NCBI GenBank assembly: GCA_043798715.1
Contig: JAZDOK010000011.1
Span: forward strand, 1-14,152
Reading direction: 5' to 3'
DNA length: 14,152 nucleotides
Source of the DNA: JAZDOK01 sp043798715
GTDB lineage: Bacteria; Vulcanimicrobiota; JAZDOK01
Shown piece by piece: positions 1 through 7,142 of the stretch. Position 1 is the stretch's first letter. Each line of letters starts with the position of its first letter. The notes beneath the pieces were generated by a model that did no database searches, was not told where the DNA came from, and was given only the letters and a program-made list of their open reading frames with translations. Position numbers and translations under genes: made by a program.

Positions 1-324
1 TTCGAGATGGGGATGAATCCGAATCAATATCCCCAGCGTTTCATGCTCTCAGTCTTTCCCGTCAAGCCTGAAAGAGGCGGGGAAATTTCCGCAGTCAATC
101 ATTTCGGAACGGCCCGCCTTCAGGTCGTGAGAAGAGAATGGAATTTTTTATACGCGGAAATCATTCGTCTCTTTGGTGAAGCAACCGGTGTTCCGGTTCT
201 GCTCAACACCAGTTTTAATCTTCGCGGCGAGCCTATGGTGGCCTCACCAGCCGATGCCATGAGGACATTCAGCATGAGCGATATTGACTATTTAGTTCTC
301 AATAAATTTGTCGTTTCAAAATAA
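1..324 (+). CDS. Carbamoyltransferase (NodU/CmcH family), C-terminal fragment
   Basis: The reading frame is open from the first base of the window and ends at TAA 322-324, so the gene starts upstream. The visible ~107 residues match the C-terminal domain of NodU/CmcH-type O-carbamoyltransferases. The supporting stretch reads GVPVLLNTSFNLRGEPMV, followed by a 'SP.DA..TF..S.ID.LVL' ending. In the family this domain binds carbamoyl phosphate/ATP-derived intermediates next to an N-terminal Kae1/YrdC-like part, and the enzymes carbamoylate sugars, antibiotics or other secondary products. The substrate cannot be told from this piece. The ATG at base 7 is internal, not a start. An AT-rich stretch follows the stop (AAAAATATTTTTT, about 327-340) and may weakly end transcription. 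The next gene appears to have its own promoter, so it is probably a separate unit. Confidence 0.85.
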   Translation, partial: FEMGMNPNQYPQRFMLSVFPVKPERGGEISAVNHFGTARLQVVRREWNFLYAEIIRLFGEATGVPVLLNTSFNLRGEPMVASPADAMRTFSMSDIDYLVLNKFVVSK

Positions 325-349
325 TTAAAAATATTTTTTTGCAAACCTC

Positions 350-378
350 TTGCCCTCGCAAATAATTTGTGGTAGAAT
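350..378 (+). promoter_or_regulatory. Predicted sigma70-type promoter of the histone-like gene
   Basis: A TTGCCC -35-like hexamer (350-355) is separated by 17 bases from a TAGAAT -10-like hexamer (373-378). Transcription would start near 385 and give a ~50-base leader. The leader contains a small hairpin (CGAGC 390-394 pairing with GCTCG 403-407) and a strong AGGAG Shine-Dalgarno site (423-427), 8 bases before the ATG at 436. Five of six -10 bases and four of six -35 bases match consensus. This is prediction by eye only. Confidence 0.55.
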
Positions 379-435
379 CGCATTAAGAGCGAGCATCAAC
401 CAGCTCGTCAAAATCAGACAGAAGGAGAGTGTATA

Positions 436-642
436 ATGGCAATCAGTAAACCCGCAGTGAAGAAGGCAACCCCAAAAAAGGCAGTAGCAAAGAAGCCTGT
501 CGTAAAGAAGGCTCCCGCCAAGAAGGCCGCCGCCAAGAAGACCGTCGCTAAGAAGCCGGTTGCGAAGAAGGTTGCAGCAAAAAAAGTAGCCGTGAAGAAA
601 CCAGCGGCGAAGAAAGTTGTTGCGAAAAAACCAGTAAAATAG
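436..642 (+). CDS. Histone H1-like Lys/Ala-rich DNA-binding protein
   Basis: This 68-residue, extremely basic protein contains only A, K, V, P, T plus single M, I and S. From residue 9 to 68 it is an uninterrupted ladder of twelve pentads, each beginning KK (KKATP, KKAVA, KKPVV, KKAPA and so on to KKPVK). A degenerate pentad SKPAV (residues 4-8) precedes them. Such tails resemble eukaryotic H1 C-terminal tails and bacterial H1-like proteins (HctB and AlgP-type). They bind DNA, and perhaps RNA, non-specifically through lysine and help compact the nucleoid. There is no globular domain, so the whole protein is probably disordered until bound. The start is fixed by AGGAG 8 bases upstream. The gene is monocistronic: own promoter at 350-378 and terminator at 728-759. 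Lysine codons mix AAA and AAG, so the DNA repeat is degenerate while the protein period is exact. Confidence 0.85.
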   Translation: MAISKPAVKKATPKKAVAKKPVVKKAPAKKAAAKKTVAKKPVAKKVAAKKVAVKKPAAKKVVAKKPVK

Positions 643-650
643 TTTGAGCA

Positions 651-682
651 GAAATCATTTGAAAACGAACCAGAATGATTTC
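651..682 (+). repeat. Perfect 9-bp inverted repeat in the 3' region of the histone-like gene
   Basis: GAAATCATT (651-659) is matched by AATGATTTC (674-682), separated by 14 bases. It begins 8 bases after the TAG stop of the histone-like gene. It is not followed by a T-run, so it is not itself a standard terminator. It could be an mRNA 3' stabilising hairpin or a protein-binding site. Confidence 0.6.
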
Positions 683-685
683 AAC

Positions 686-726
686 CTTTCCGGAGTTTAA
701 GAAGCTTGAGCTTCAGGACAGGAAAG
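686..726 (+). other. Nested hairpin in the 3' untranslated region
   Basis: CTTTCC (686-691) can pair with GGAAAG (721-726), enclosing a smaller perfect hairpin GAAGC-TTGA-GCTTC (701-714). Together with the inverted repeat at 651-682 and the terminator at 728-759 this gives three successive structured elements in ~115 bases after the stop codon. The region could be a structured 3' UTR or a 3'-UTR-derived small RNA. The pairing was found by eye, without an energy calculation. Confidence 0.4.
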
Positions 727-727
727 A

Positions 728-759
728 AGTGGAGGGGTGTTATAAAATGCCCCTCCATT
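728..759 (+). terminator. Intrinsic terminator after the histone-like gene
   Basis: A GC-rich stem with GGAGGGG (731-737) pairs with CCCCTCC (750-756) across a 12-base AT-rich loop. It extends outward by three more pairs including one G-T (728-730 with 757-759). A T-rich run follows (761-779). This has the form of a rho-independent terminator on the + strand and separates the histone-like gene from the peptidase gene. Confidence 0.75.
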
Positions 760-810
760 GATTTCTAAGTTTATTTTTACCATCAAACTGAATCTGCAAC
801 AGGAGTCTTC

Positions 811-1986
811 ATGCTGAGAGAAAAAGTTAACCAGGTTGCTGCAATATTAAAAGAAAAAGAAATTGATCTCTGGCTGACATTCGTGAGGGAGAGCGGGACC
901 ATTCATGATCCCGCCCTTGATATGATCCTCGGGACGTCCTGCACCTGGCAGTCCGCTTTCATGCACACCCGGGGAGGTCGGAGTCTTGCCATTGTCGGCT
1001 CTCTCGACGAGGCCAACATCCGATCTACCGGTCTCTATCCGGAGGTGAGGGGCTATGTTTCCTCGATACGCGATAAACTCTGCGAAGCCTTATTGGATCT
1101 TAACCCGGGAAGGATCGCCATCAATACCTCGAAAAACGATACGATGGCCGACGGACTTACCCATGGGATGTATGAGCTTCTTCTGGAGTATCTCGAAGGG
1201 ACTCCATTCAGGGATCGCCTGATCTCTTCCGAAGAAATCATCTCTGCTCTTCGCGGGCGCAAATCTCCTGATGAGTTGAATAGAATTGTGGAAGCCATCC
1301 TGGTTGCCGAAGAGATTCTTGGGAAGGCAGGAAATTTCATGGCACCCGGTAAGACCGAAAAAGAAGTAGCCGGGTTCATTCTATCGGAAGCAGAGAAGAG
1401 AGGAGTGGAGCCGGCCTGGGAAAGTAATTATTGTCCATCTGTCTTTACCGGCCCTGAGTCGGCCGGGGCCCATGCCGGCCCGACGGATAGAATCATTAAG
1501 GCCGGGCACGTGCTTAATATTGATTTCGGGGTGAAGTTCAAAGGGTACTGCTCCGATCTCCAGCGTACCTGGTACATGTTAAGAAAAGGGGAAACTACCG
1601 CTCCGGATGAGGTAGAGAGGGCCTTCGAAACCGTACGGGATTCCATCCGGGCCGCGGCGTTGGCCCTTAAGCCGGGAGTTGAGGGGTGGAAGGTGGATGA
1701 TGAGGCCCGGAGTTATATAACTTCCCGGGGATACGCGGAGTATCCTCACGCCCTGGGCCATCAGGTTGGGCGCTGCGCTCACGACGGGGCCGGGGTACTC
1801 TGCCCCCGCTGGGAGCGATACGGAACGCTTCCTTATTATTTAGTCGAGGCGGGGCAGGTTTACACGCTTGAGCCCCGCATAACGCTCGAAGGATTTGGAG
1901 TCCTGACGATGGAAGAGATCGTGGTGGTTGAAAAAGAAGGCTGCCGCTTTCTGAGCCGGCCGCAGGAGAAATTGTATTTAATATAA
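811..1986 (+). CDS. M24-family Xaa-Pro-type metallopeptidase
   Basis: This 391-residue protein has the two-domain layout of creatinase/prolidase/aminopeptidase P proteins: an N-terminal creatinase-like domain (about 1-145) and a C-terminal pita-bread catalytic domain (about 155-385). All five metal ligands of M24 enzymes are visible: D238 (NIDFG), D249 (CSDLQRTW), H317 (HALGHQVG), E354 (TLEP) and E368 (TMEEI). H324 (AHDG) sits where a catalytic histidine is expected. The enzyme is therefore likely an active two-metal hydrolase acting on short peptides with proline at the second position. Creatinase-like or other C-N hydrolase activity cannot be excluded. It has no signal peptide, so it is cytoplasmic. 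The start is supported by AGGAG 5 bases before the ATG. The oligopeptide transporter gene follows 54 bases downstream on the same strand, which suggests joint uptake and breakdown of peptides. Confidence 0.88.
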   Translation: MLREKVNQVAAILKEKEIDLWLTFVRESGTIHDPALDMILGTSCTWQSAFMHTRGGRSLAIVGSLDEANIRSTGLYPEVRGYVSSIRDKLCEALLDLNPGRIAINTSKNDTMADGLTHGMYELLLEYLEGTPFRDRLISSEEIISALRGRKSPDELNRIVEAILVAEEILGKAGNFMAPGKTEKEVAGFILSEAEKRGVEPAWESNYCPSVFTGPESAGAHAGPTDRIIKAGHVLNIDFGVKFKGYCSDLQRTWYMLRKGETTAPDEVERAFETVRDSIRAAALALKPGVEGWKVDDEARSYITSRGYAEYPHALGHQVGRCAHDGAGVLCPRWERYGTLPYYLVEAGQVYTLEPRITLEGFGVLTMEEIVVVEKEGCRFLSRPQEKLYLI

Positions 1987-2014
1987 GAATCCAGAATCCA
2001 GAAGACGGAAGATA
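1987..2014 (+). repeat. Short heptanucleotide tandem repeat (GAA-phased, 4 units)
   Basis: Immediately after the peptidase stop lie four 7-base units: GAATCCA, GAATCCA, GAAGACG, GAAGATA. All begin GAA, and the strand is purine-rich. They occupy the leader of the OPT transporter gene. The same 7-base period and GAA phase recur on the minus strand at 7143-7177, also in a gene leader. Confidence 0.7.
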
Positions 2015-2040
2015 AGATTGAGGGAAAGAAGGAGACATAA

Positions 2041-4074
2041 ATGCAGGACAGTAAGAGCGAGGGACTTCCCGAGAATGCCTACCGGGAATTAAAGGAAGGG
2101 GAGAAGTATCGGCCGATTGTCTCTCCGGAGGAAATGGTGCCGGAAGTCACCGGCCGTTCGGTCTTCATCGGCCTCTTCATGGCGGTCATCTTTTCGGCCG
2201 CCGCCGCGACGCTGGGCCTTAAGGTGGGACAGGTCTTCGAGGCCGCCATCCCCATCGCCATCCTGGCGGTCGGCGCCGCCCGCCTTTTCAGACGGAAGAG
2301 CACGATACTGGAGAACGTCATCATCCAGTCCATCGGGGCCGCTTCGGGCGTGGTCGTGGCGGGGGCCATCTTCACCATTCCCGGCCTCTATATCCTCCAG
2401 AAAGAGTTTCCGGAGATCGTCGTCTCCTTCTTTCCCATATTCACCGTTTCCCTTCTGGGCGGAGTTTTAGGCATTGTCTTCATGATTCTCTTTCGAAAGT
2501 ACTTCGTCGATGAGATGCACGGAAAGTTTCCCTTCCCGGAGGCCACGGCCACCACGGAGGTCCTGGTTGCCGGAGAGAAAGGTGGTTCCCAGGCCAGGGT
2601 GCTTCTCGTCAGCATGATCATCTCCGCCGTCTATGATTTCCTGGTGATTTCGATGGAGCTATGGAAAGAGGTCTTCACCACCAGGATTATCCCAATCGGG
2701 CAGGTCCTCGCCGACAAGGCGAAGCTTGTCTTTAAACTGAATATCACCGCCGCCGTCCTGGGCTTGGGATACATCGTGGGGCTTCGCTACGGCGCCATCA
2801 TCTGCGCGGGATCCTTTCTTTCCTATTTTGTCATCGTGCCCCTGGTGGCCTATTTCGGACAGAACCTCCTCCAGAACGTGCCGCCGGTCACTGACGGGAC
2901 CCTGATCTCTCAGATGACGGCGGAGGAGATCTTCCGCAACTACGTGCGTCTGGTCGGCATCGGGGGGATCGCCTGCGCAGGCGTCATTGGAATTCTCAAA
3001 TCATCCAAAATCATCTTCCAGGCTTTTACGCTTGGTTTCAAAGAAATGTTCGCCCCAAAGCAGCATGCTGATGGCGGAACCGTCCTTCGCACCCAGAAAG
3101 ATCTCAGCATGGGAACCATCTTCCTCGTCGTGGCGGCCGTCGCCGTTCTGCTTTTTATCTTCTTCCGCTACCTTGTTCTCGCCTCGATGCCCGATGTTCT
3201 CAAGCTCTCGATCATAGGTCTTCTGGTGGTTCTAATCATCTCTTTTCTCTTCACATCCGTGGCCGCGCGGGCCATTGCCATCGTAGGAACCAATCCGGTT
3301 TCCGGGATGACCCTGATGACCCTCATCATTTCCAGCCTCATATTAATACAGTCAGGTCTTTCAGGGCCTCTGGGGATGACGGCGGCCCTTCTCATAGGCG
3401 GGGTTGTATGCACGGCTCTATCGATGGCTGGCGGCTTCATCACGGATCTTAAGATCGGTTACTGGATAGGGGCCACGCCATATAATCAGGAACGCCTCAA
3501 GTTCCTGGGGACGCTCGTCGCGGCGGCGACGGTCTCCCTGGTCATTATGCTGTTAAACCAGACCTACGGCTTTGTGGCCGATGCGGCTCACCCGGCCGAC
3601 AAGATCTTTCCCGCCCCCCAGGCTAATGCCATGGCGGCCGTCATCAAGACCTTCATGTCACAAGAGACGGTGCCCTGGATTCTATATGGTGTGGGTGCCG
3701 TCACCGCCCTCACCATGGAGCTCATCGGGATCGCTCCACTGGCCTTCGCGCTCGGTATGTATATTCCGCTGGAGCTCAACACCCCCATCCTTCTTGGGGG
3801 TCTTCTGGCCTACCTGGTTTCGAAATCAAGCAGGAATGAGATCGTTTCAAAAGCCAGAAATGAGAAGGGGACTCTGATCGCCTCCGGGTTCATCGCGGGT
3901 GGTGCCATCATCTCGGTGGTGAGCGCCGTTCTGCAGTACTATGGGATCAATGAAAAGATCTCCCTCGGACGATTCACAGGCAATTTCGCCGAGACTCTCT
4001 CACTCGTCATGTTCCTCGCCCTCTCGTATTTTGTCTACTGGTATGCTACGCGGGAAAGAGGCGAGGATACATAG
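2041..4074 (+). CDS. OPT-family oligopeptide transporter
   Basis: This 677-residue integral membrane protein has many hydrophobic helices along its length. An N-terminal cytoplasmic stretch (about 1-40, ending near PEEMVPEVTGRS) precedes the first membrane segment (GLFMAVIFSAAAATLGLKVG). The NPVSGMT motif at residues 418-424 and the AIPIAILAVGAARL and FPFPEATATTEVL segments are typical of the bacterial OPT branch. Members couple uptake of oligopeptides or metal-chelating peptides to the proton gradient; the substrate here is not known. Its length fits bacterial OPT proteins (about 600-680). The start is supported by GGAG (2031-2034), 6 bases before the ATG. It lies 54 bases after an M24 peptidase gene with no visible terminator between them, only a heptanucleotide repeat. 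The pair is probably one transcription unit for peptide import and cleavage. Confidence 0.9.
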   Translation: MQDSKSEGLPENAYRELKEGEKYRPIVSPEEMVPEVTGRSVFIGLFMAVIFSAAAATLGLKVGQVFEAAIPIAILAVGAARLFRRKSTILENVIIQSIGAASGVVVAGAIFTIPGLYILQKEFPEIVVSFFPIFTVSLLGGVLGIVFMILFRKYFVDEMHGKFPFPEATATTEVLVAGEKGGSQARVLLVSMIISAVYDFLVISMELWKEVFTTRIIPIGQVLADKAKLVFKLNITAAVLGLGYIVGLRYGAIICAGSFLSYFVIVPLVAYFGQNLLQNVPPVTDGTLISQMTAEEIFRNYVRLVGIGGIACAGVIGILKSSKIIFQAFTLGFKEMFAPKQHADGGTVLRTQKDLSMGTIFLVVAAVAVLLFIFFRYLVLASMPDVLKLSIIGLLVVLIISFLFTSVAARAIAIVGTNPVSGMTLMTLIISSLILIQSGLSGPLGMTAALLIGGVVCTALSMAGGFITDLKIGYWIGATPYNQERLKFLGTLVAAATVSLVIMLLNQTYGFVADAAHPADKIFPAPQANAMAAVIKTFMSQETVPWILYGVGAVTALTMELIGIAPLAFALGMYIPLELNTPILLGGLLAYLVSKSSRNEIVSKARNEKGTLIASGFIAGGAIISVVSAVLQYYGINEKISLGRFTGNFAETLSLVMFLALSYFVYWYATRERGEDT

Positions 4075-4094
4075 AGGGTTCTATTTCCTTTGCC

Positions 4095-4143
4095 GTAAGT
4101 GTTTATTAAGTGGTTGATCTTCTCTTTTTCGCAGAACACTTAC
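4095..4143. terminator. Long-loop inverted repeat between convergent genes (possible bidirectional terminator)
   Basis: GTAAGTGTT (4095-4103) is perfectly matched by AACACTTAC (4135-4143) across 31 bases. It lies in the 76-bp gap between the stops of the OPT gene (+) and dusB (-). A T-rich run (CTTTTATTTA) follows on the + strand. Because the stem is AT-rich and the loop long, terminator strength is uncertain; it may instead be a binding site. Confidence 0.45.
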
Positions 4144-4150
4144 CTTTTAT

Positions 4151-5074
4151 TTATTCCAGATAATCCCGGAGGAGCGTTTCAATTTCGCGTTTTGACGTCA
4201 CCCGGCTGGCCTTTTCCCTGAATTCCGCAGCCCCTGGAATTCCACGCACGTACCAGGCGAGGTGCTTTCTCATCTTGAGAATGGCCCGCTTTTCTTCTTC
4301 GAGGTCAAGCATCAGGTCAAGGTGTTCAAGAATGACGGCACGAAGTTCTCCGGGCAGGGGAGGCGTGCCGCGAAAAATCCAGGGATTTCCCAGAGAGCCC
4401 CGCCCGATCATGACTCCGTCGCATCCGGTGATTTGCTTCATCTTAAGAATATCGCCGTGGGACTTCACATCACCGTTTCCGATAACGGGAATGCGGATCG
4501 AATTCTTCAATTCCCGGATGAAGTCCCAGTCCGCCTCTCCTCTGTAGCCGGCCGAACTCGTCCGGGCGTGGACGGCCACCGCCGAGATGCCTGCTTCTTC
4601 AGCCATTTTTGCCAGGGGAATGGCATTGATATGTTTTTCATCCCAGCCTTTACGTATCTTGATGGTGACCGGGATGGAGACGGACTTTACCAGAGCTTCC
4701 AGAATATTCCGGAGGCCTTCGAGATCTCTGGCCAGGAAAGCTCCGGCTTTCCCCTTGACGACCTTGGGGACGGAACACCCGAGGTTCAGATCCAGAATAT
4801 CGGCGCCGGCGGCCTCAACGGTGCGGGCGGCAGAAAGAAGAATACCCGGATCGGAGCCGAAGATCTGAATGGCGATGGGGCGCTCCTTCTCACAGAACCG
4901 GAGGAAGTTCAGGGTTCTCGGATGGTTGTAGCGGAGGGCCATGGCGCTTATCATCTCGGAATAAACAAGACCGCAGCCGTGATTTTTTGCGATGAGGCGA
5001 AAGGAGCTGTCAGTGATGCCGGCCATGGGAGCCAGGGCGGCTCCCGCGGGAATAAAAACGGGCCCGATCTTCAA
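4151..5074 (-). CDS. dusB: tRNA-dihydrouridine synthase (DusB type)
   Basis: This 307-residue FMN enzyme reduces specific uridines in the tRNA D-loop to dihydrouridine using NADPH. Seen in order: APMAGITD (15-22, start of the TIM barrel and FMN site), the active-site segment LNLGCSVPKV with catalytic cysteine C100, HARTSSAGYRG and GNGDV, then GRGSLGNPWIF. A helical C-terminal domain follows (HLAWYVRGIPGAAEFR). The residue after the catalytic cysteine is Ser; most Dus proteins have Pro there (GCP). The start is read as TTG at 5072-5074. This gives the expected MKIG N-terminus, and GGAAGG lies about 10 bases upstream inside the end of coaX. Only 3 bases separate the coaX stop from this TTG, so translation is probably coupled. 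It is the last gene of the minus-strand operon. Confidence 0.92.
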   Translation of the reverse strand: MKIGPVFIPAGAALAPMAGITDSSFRLIAKNHGCGLVYSEMISAMALRYNHPRTLNFLRFCEKERPIAIQIFGSDPGILLSAARTVEAAGADILDLNLGCSVPKVVKGKAGAFLARDLEGLRNILEALVKSVSIPVTIKIRKGWDEKHINAIPLAKMAEEAGISAVAVHARTSSAGYRGEADWDFIRELKNSIRIPVIGNGDVKSHGDILKMKQITGCDGVMIGRGSLGNPWIFRGTPPLPGELRAVILEHLDLMLDLEEEKRAILKMRKHLAWYVRGIPGAAEFREKASRVTSKREIETLLRDYLE

Positions 5075-5077
5075 TTT

Positions 5078-5854
5078 TCAGGAACCTTCCTGCTCGGTTC
5101 GCTCGTATATGATGCGGATGCCTTCCAGAACCAGATATGGCTCCACCCGGTCAATACTGTGGCTTGCGTCGGCGATGAGCGGGGCCAGACCTCCTGTTGC
5201 AATCACCTTGGTCCGCTCGCCCATTTCCGCCTTGAAGCGTCCCACCATCCCGTCCACCATTACAACCTGGCCCAGAACGAGTCCGGAGATGAGGCTGTCC
5301 TCGGTGTTTTTTCCGATGGCCCCGCGTGGTTTGTCAGGCGTAATGCGGGGAAGATGGGGGGCTTTTAAGTAGAGTCCCTCCATTGAAGAGTAGAGACCTG
5401 CGGCGATGGCGCCCCCAAGAAAAGCGCCTTCCTCCGAAACGGCGGAGAAAGTGGTTGCCGTTCCGAAATCAATGATGATGAGAGGCCCGCCGAACTTTTC
5501 CAGGGCGGAGACCGCGGAGGCGATGAGATCGGCTCCCACTTCCCGCGGGATGTCAAACTGGATGGGTAGAATGTGCCTGTTGTCGAGATTGACGAAGCAC
5601 GGCTTCAGGCCGAAGTGCTTGATAAAAAGCTCTTCCAGAAGCGGGGTGAGGGTCGGGACTACGTTTGAAATACCGACTCCACGGATGATAGGCGGTGTGA
5701 GCGCATTCATCTGAAGCAGGCCTTTGATCGTAAGTGCGTATTCATCCACCGTCTTCCCACGATCCGTCTGAATTCGCCAGCAGTTGAAAAGTTCGTTGTT
5801 GTCGAAAACTCCGATGACGATGTGGGTGTTTCCGACGTCAAGGGCAAGAAGCAT
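5078..5854 (-). CDS. coaX: Type III pantothenate kinase
   Basis: This 258-residue cytoplasmic enzyme phosphorylates pantothenate, the first step of coenzyme A synthesis. It belongs to the ASKHA fold, unlike CoaA. Diagnostic motifs are the N-terminal phosphate loop LDVGNT (residues 5-10), the REVGADLIASAVSA segment, IDFGTATTF (second ATP/pantothenate motif) and ATGGLAPL near the C-terminus. The length is normal for CoaX (about 250-260). The start is supported by GGAG 7 bases before the ATG at 5854. The gene overlaps the end of the upstream phosphate butyryltransferase-like gene by 17 bases and is followed 3 bases later by dusB. The usual partner birA is not in this window. Type III kinases are not inhibited by CoA, so expression rather than feedback may set the flux (family knowledge). 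Confidence 0.95.
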   Translation of the reverse strand: MLLALDVGNTHIVIGVFDNNELFNCWRIQTDRGKTVDEYALTIKGLLQMNALTPPIIRGVGISNVVPTLTPLLEELFIKHFGLKPCFVNLDNRHILPIQFDIPREVGADLIASAVSALEKFGGPLIIIDFGTATTFSAVSEEGAFLGGAIAAGLYSSMEGLYLKAPHLPRITPDKPRGAIGKNTEDSLISGLVLGQVVMVDGMVGRFKAEMGERTKVIATGGLAPLIADASHSIDRVEPYLVLEGIRIIYERTEQEGS

Positions 5855-6737
5855 GAAACATCTCCATTCTATGCTGTATCACCAGGGACAGGGCGATGGA
5901 ATTCAGGCGCGTCTGTGCATTGTCAACCCGGGAGGTGACGATAATCGGGTAGTCCGCGCCCATGATAACCAGCCCGGCCCGGGTCTTCGTAAAATACATG
6001 AGTGCTTTTCCCATGAAATTGCCGGACTCTATGTCGGGGACAATCAATATTACCGCACCGCGCGCGATCGCTTCGTCCAGGGGGAGTGGGCCCTCGATGA
6101 TGGTTTCGTTCAGCCAGCCGTCCCTGTTAAGTCCGGCAAGAATGGAGGCCTCGCAGGTTGAGGGAACGTCTTCGCGGGGATGACTGAAGGCCGAGAGAAG
6201 TGCCGTTTTCGGGAGGGAGTATCCGAGGGCGAGAGCGCCTTCCAGTGCGTTGTGTATGATTTCCTTCTTCTGGGAAAGGTCAGGCCTTGGAACCATCCCG
6301 CCGTCGCTTAGTATGAGAAGCCTGCCGAGTGAAGGGGGCTCAAAAATAAAGAGGTGACTGAGCAGGCGTTTTGGGGCCAGGCCTCTGTCCTTATCCAGCA
6401 CCGCCCGCATCAAATCCCCGGTTTTCACTCCGCCTTTCATCAAGGCCTGGGCTTCTCCGTTTTTAAGACAGGCTATTGCAGTGTAAGAAGCCTCTGAGGG
6501 AGAGCGGGCATCCCGAATGTCCCATACGGAGCAGTCCTGATCGTGCTTTTCCAGAATGGCGGAGATAAGATCTTGTTTTCCAACCAGGATTCCGCTCGCA
6601 AAGCCGGCATTTCTGGCTTCGACGAGGGCGAGGACCGCCTCCTCCTCTTCAGCTCCGGCCACGACAATCTTTCTTTCAGAAAGTTTGCCAACCTCGGTGA
6701 AGATGTCGTCAAAGCTGCCCATCACCATTGTTTTCAT
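5838..6737 (-). CDS. Phosphate acetyl/butyryltransferase family protein (Ptb-like)
   Basis: This ~299-residue protein resembles phosphate butyryltransferases, which exchange the CoA of an acyl-CoA for phosphate. Matching segments are ALMKGGVKTGDLMRAVLDKD, LLSHLFIFE, EGPLPLDEAIARG, the strongly typical VPDIESGNFMGKALMYF, and TSRVDNAQTRLNSIAL near the end. No butyrate or acetate kinase gene is in the window, so the fate of the acyl phosphate is unknown; some relatives act on branched or other short acyl-CoAs. The start is placed at ATG 6735-6737 because GGGG lies 6 bases upstream and the length then matches the family. ATG at 6726-6728 or 6720-6722 is possible. The frame stays open to 6884, but that extension has no family similarity and overlaps the upstream gene. 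The start overlaps that gene's end by 29 bases and the end overlaps coaX by 17, which suggests translational coupling. Confidence 0.85.
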   Translation of the reverse strand: MKTMVMGSFDDIFTEVGKLSERKIVVAGAEEEEAVLALVEARNAGFASGILVGKQDLISAILEKHDQDCSVWDIRDARSPSEASYTAIACLKNGEAQALMKGGVKTGDLMRAVLDKDRGLAPKRLLSHLFIFEPPSLGRLLILSDGGMVPRPDLSQKKEIIHNALEGALALGYSLPKTALLSAFSHPREDVPSTCEASILAGLNRDGWLNETIIEGPLPLDEAIARGAVILIVPDIESGNFMGKALMYFTKTRAGLVIMGADYPIIVTSRVDNAQTRLNSIALSLVIQHRMEMFHASCP

Positions 6738-7104
6738 CATCTTCCCCGTCATCATTTTCTTCTTCGCCGTGCATGAGGTTGAAAAAATTCTCATCATATT
6801 CCTCGATGCAGTCGTGAATAAACTGGAAATTAATCCGAACTTCAGTAATAAATTCCACGATTTGGTCTTTGTTTTCTGAGTCAATCTCCATCAGGCGCGG
6901 TATGAGGTCGGTGTAGAGATTCTTTGCGGTGACAAGGATCTCGGCCATCCGGTAAGCGAGGCTTTCAGCATCTTCCGGCAAGTAAAACCCCGCCCGGGAC
7001 ATGCTGGTGGAAAGGAGATCCAGTATGGCTCCCTCTTCGCCGATGTCCCTGTTGAGCGCTTCGCGTTCCCTCGGTTCCATAGGAAGGTTATTCAATTCTG
7101 CCAT
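6709..7104 (-). CDS. Uncharacterised small acidic protein
   Basis: I do not recognise this 131-residue protein. It looks helical, with conserved-looking blocks EREALNRDIGEEGAILDLL and ITEVRINFQFIHDCIEEYDENF. It ends in a low-complexity acidic tail (residues 114-128, almost only E, D, N and G). No signal peptide or membrane segment is seen. The start is set at ATG 7102-7104, with AGGAAA just upstream. The longer open frame to 7455 runs through the heptanucleotide repeat and into the response-regulator gene, so it is not coding. It is the first gene of the minus-strand operon with the Ptb-like gene, coaX and dusB. The ribosome site of the Ptb-like gene lies inside its acidic tail codons. Function unknown. 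Confidence 0.7.
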   Translation of the reverse strand: MAELNNLPMEPREREALNRDIGEEGAILDLLSTSMSRAGFYLPEDAESLAYRMAEILVTAKNLYTDLIPRLMEIDSENKDQIVEFITEVRINFQFIHDCIEEYDENFFNLMHGEEENDDGEDDENNGDGQL

Positions 7105-7142
7105 TACTTTTCCTGCAATCAGTATGTTTTTTTCTCTCCATC

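Noticed and set aside
758..786. Promoter for the peptidase gene (TTGATT as -35)
   Set aside because: No acceptable -10 hexamer lies at the right distance; I cannot support a promoter here although one is expected.
4262..5368. Long open frame on the + strand (368 codons)
   Set aside because: It runs antisense through dusB and the end of coaX, both of which have clear family motifs. The translation resembles no protein and is explained by GC-rich codon bias.
6738..6884. N-terminal extension of the Ptb-like protein
   Set aside because: The extra ~49 residues have no family similarity and overlap the acidic-protein gene. A Shine-Dalgarno site lies just before ATG 6737, which also gives the family length.
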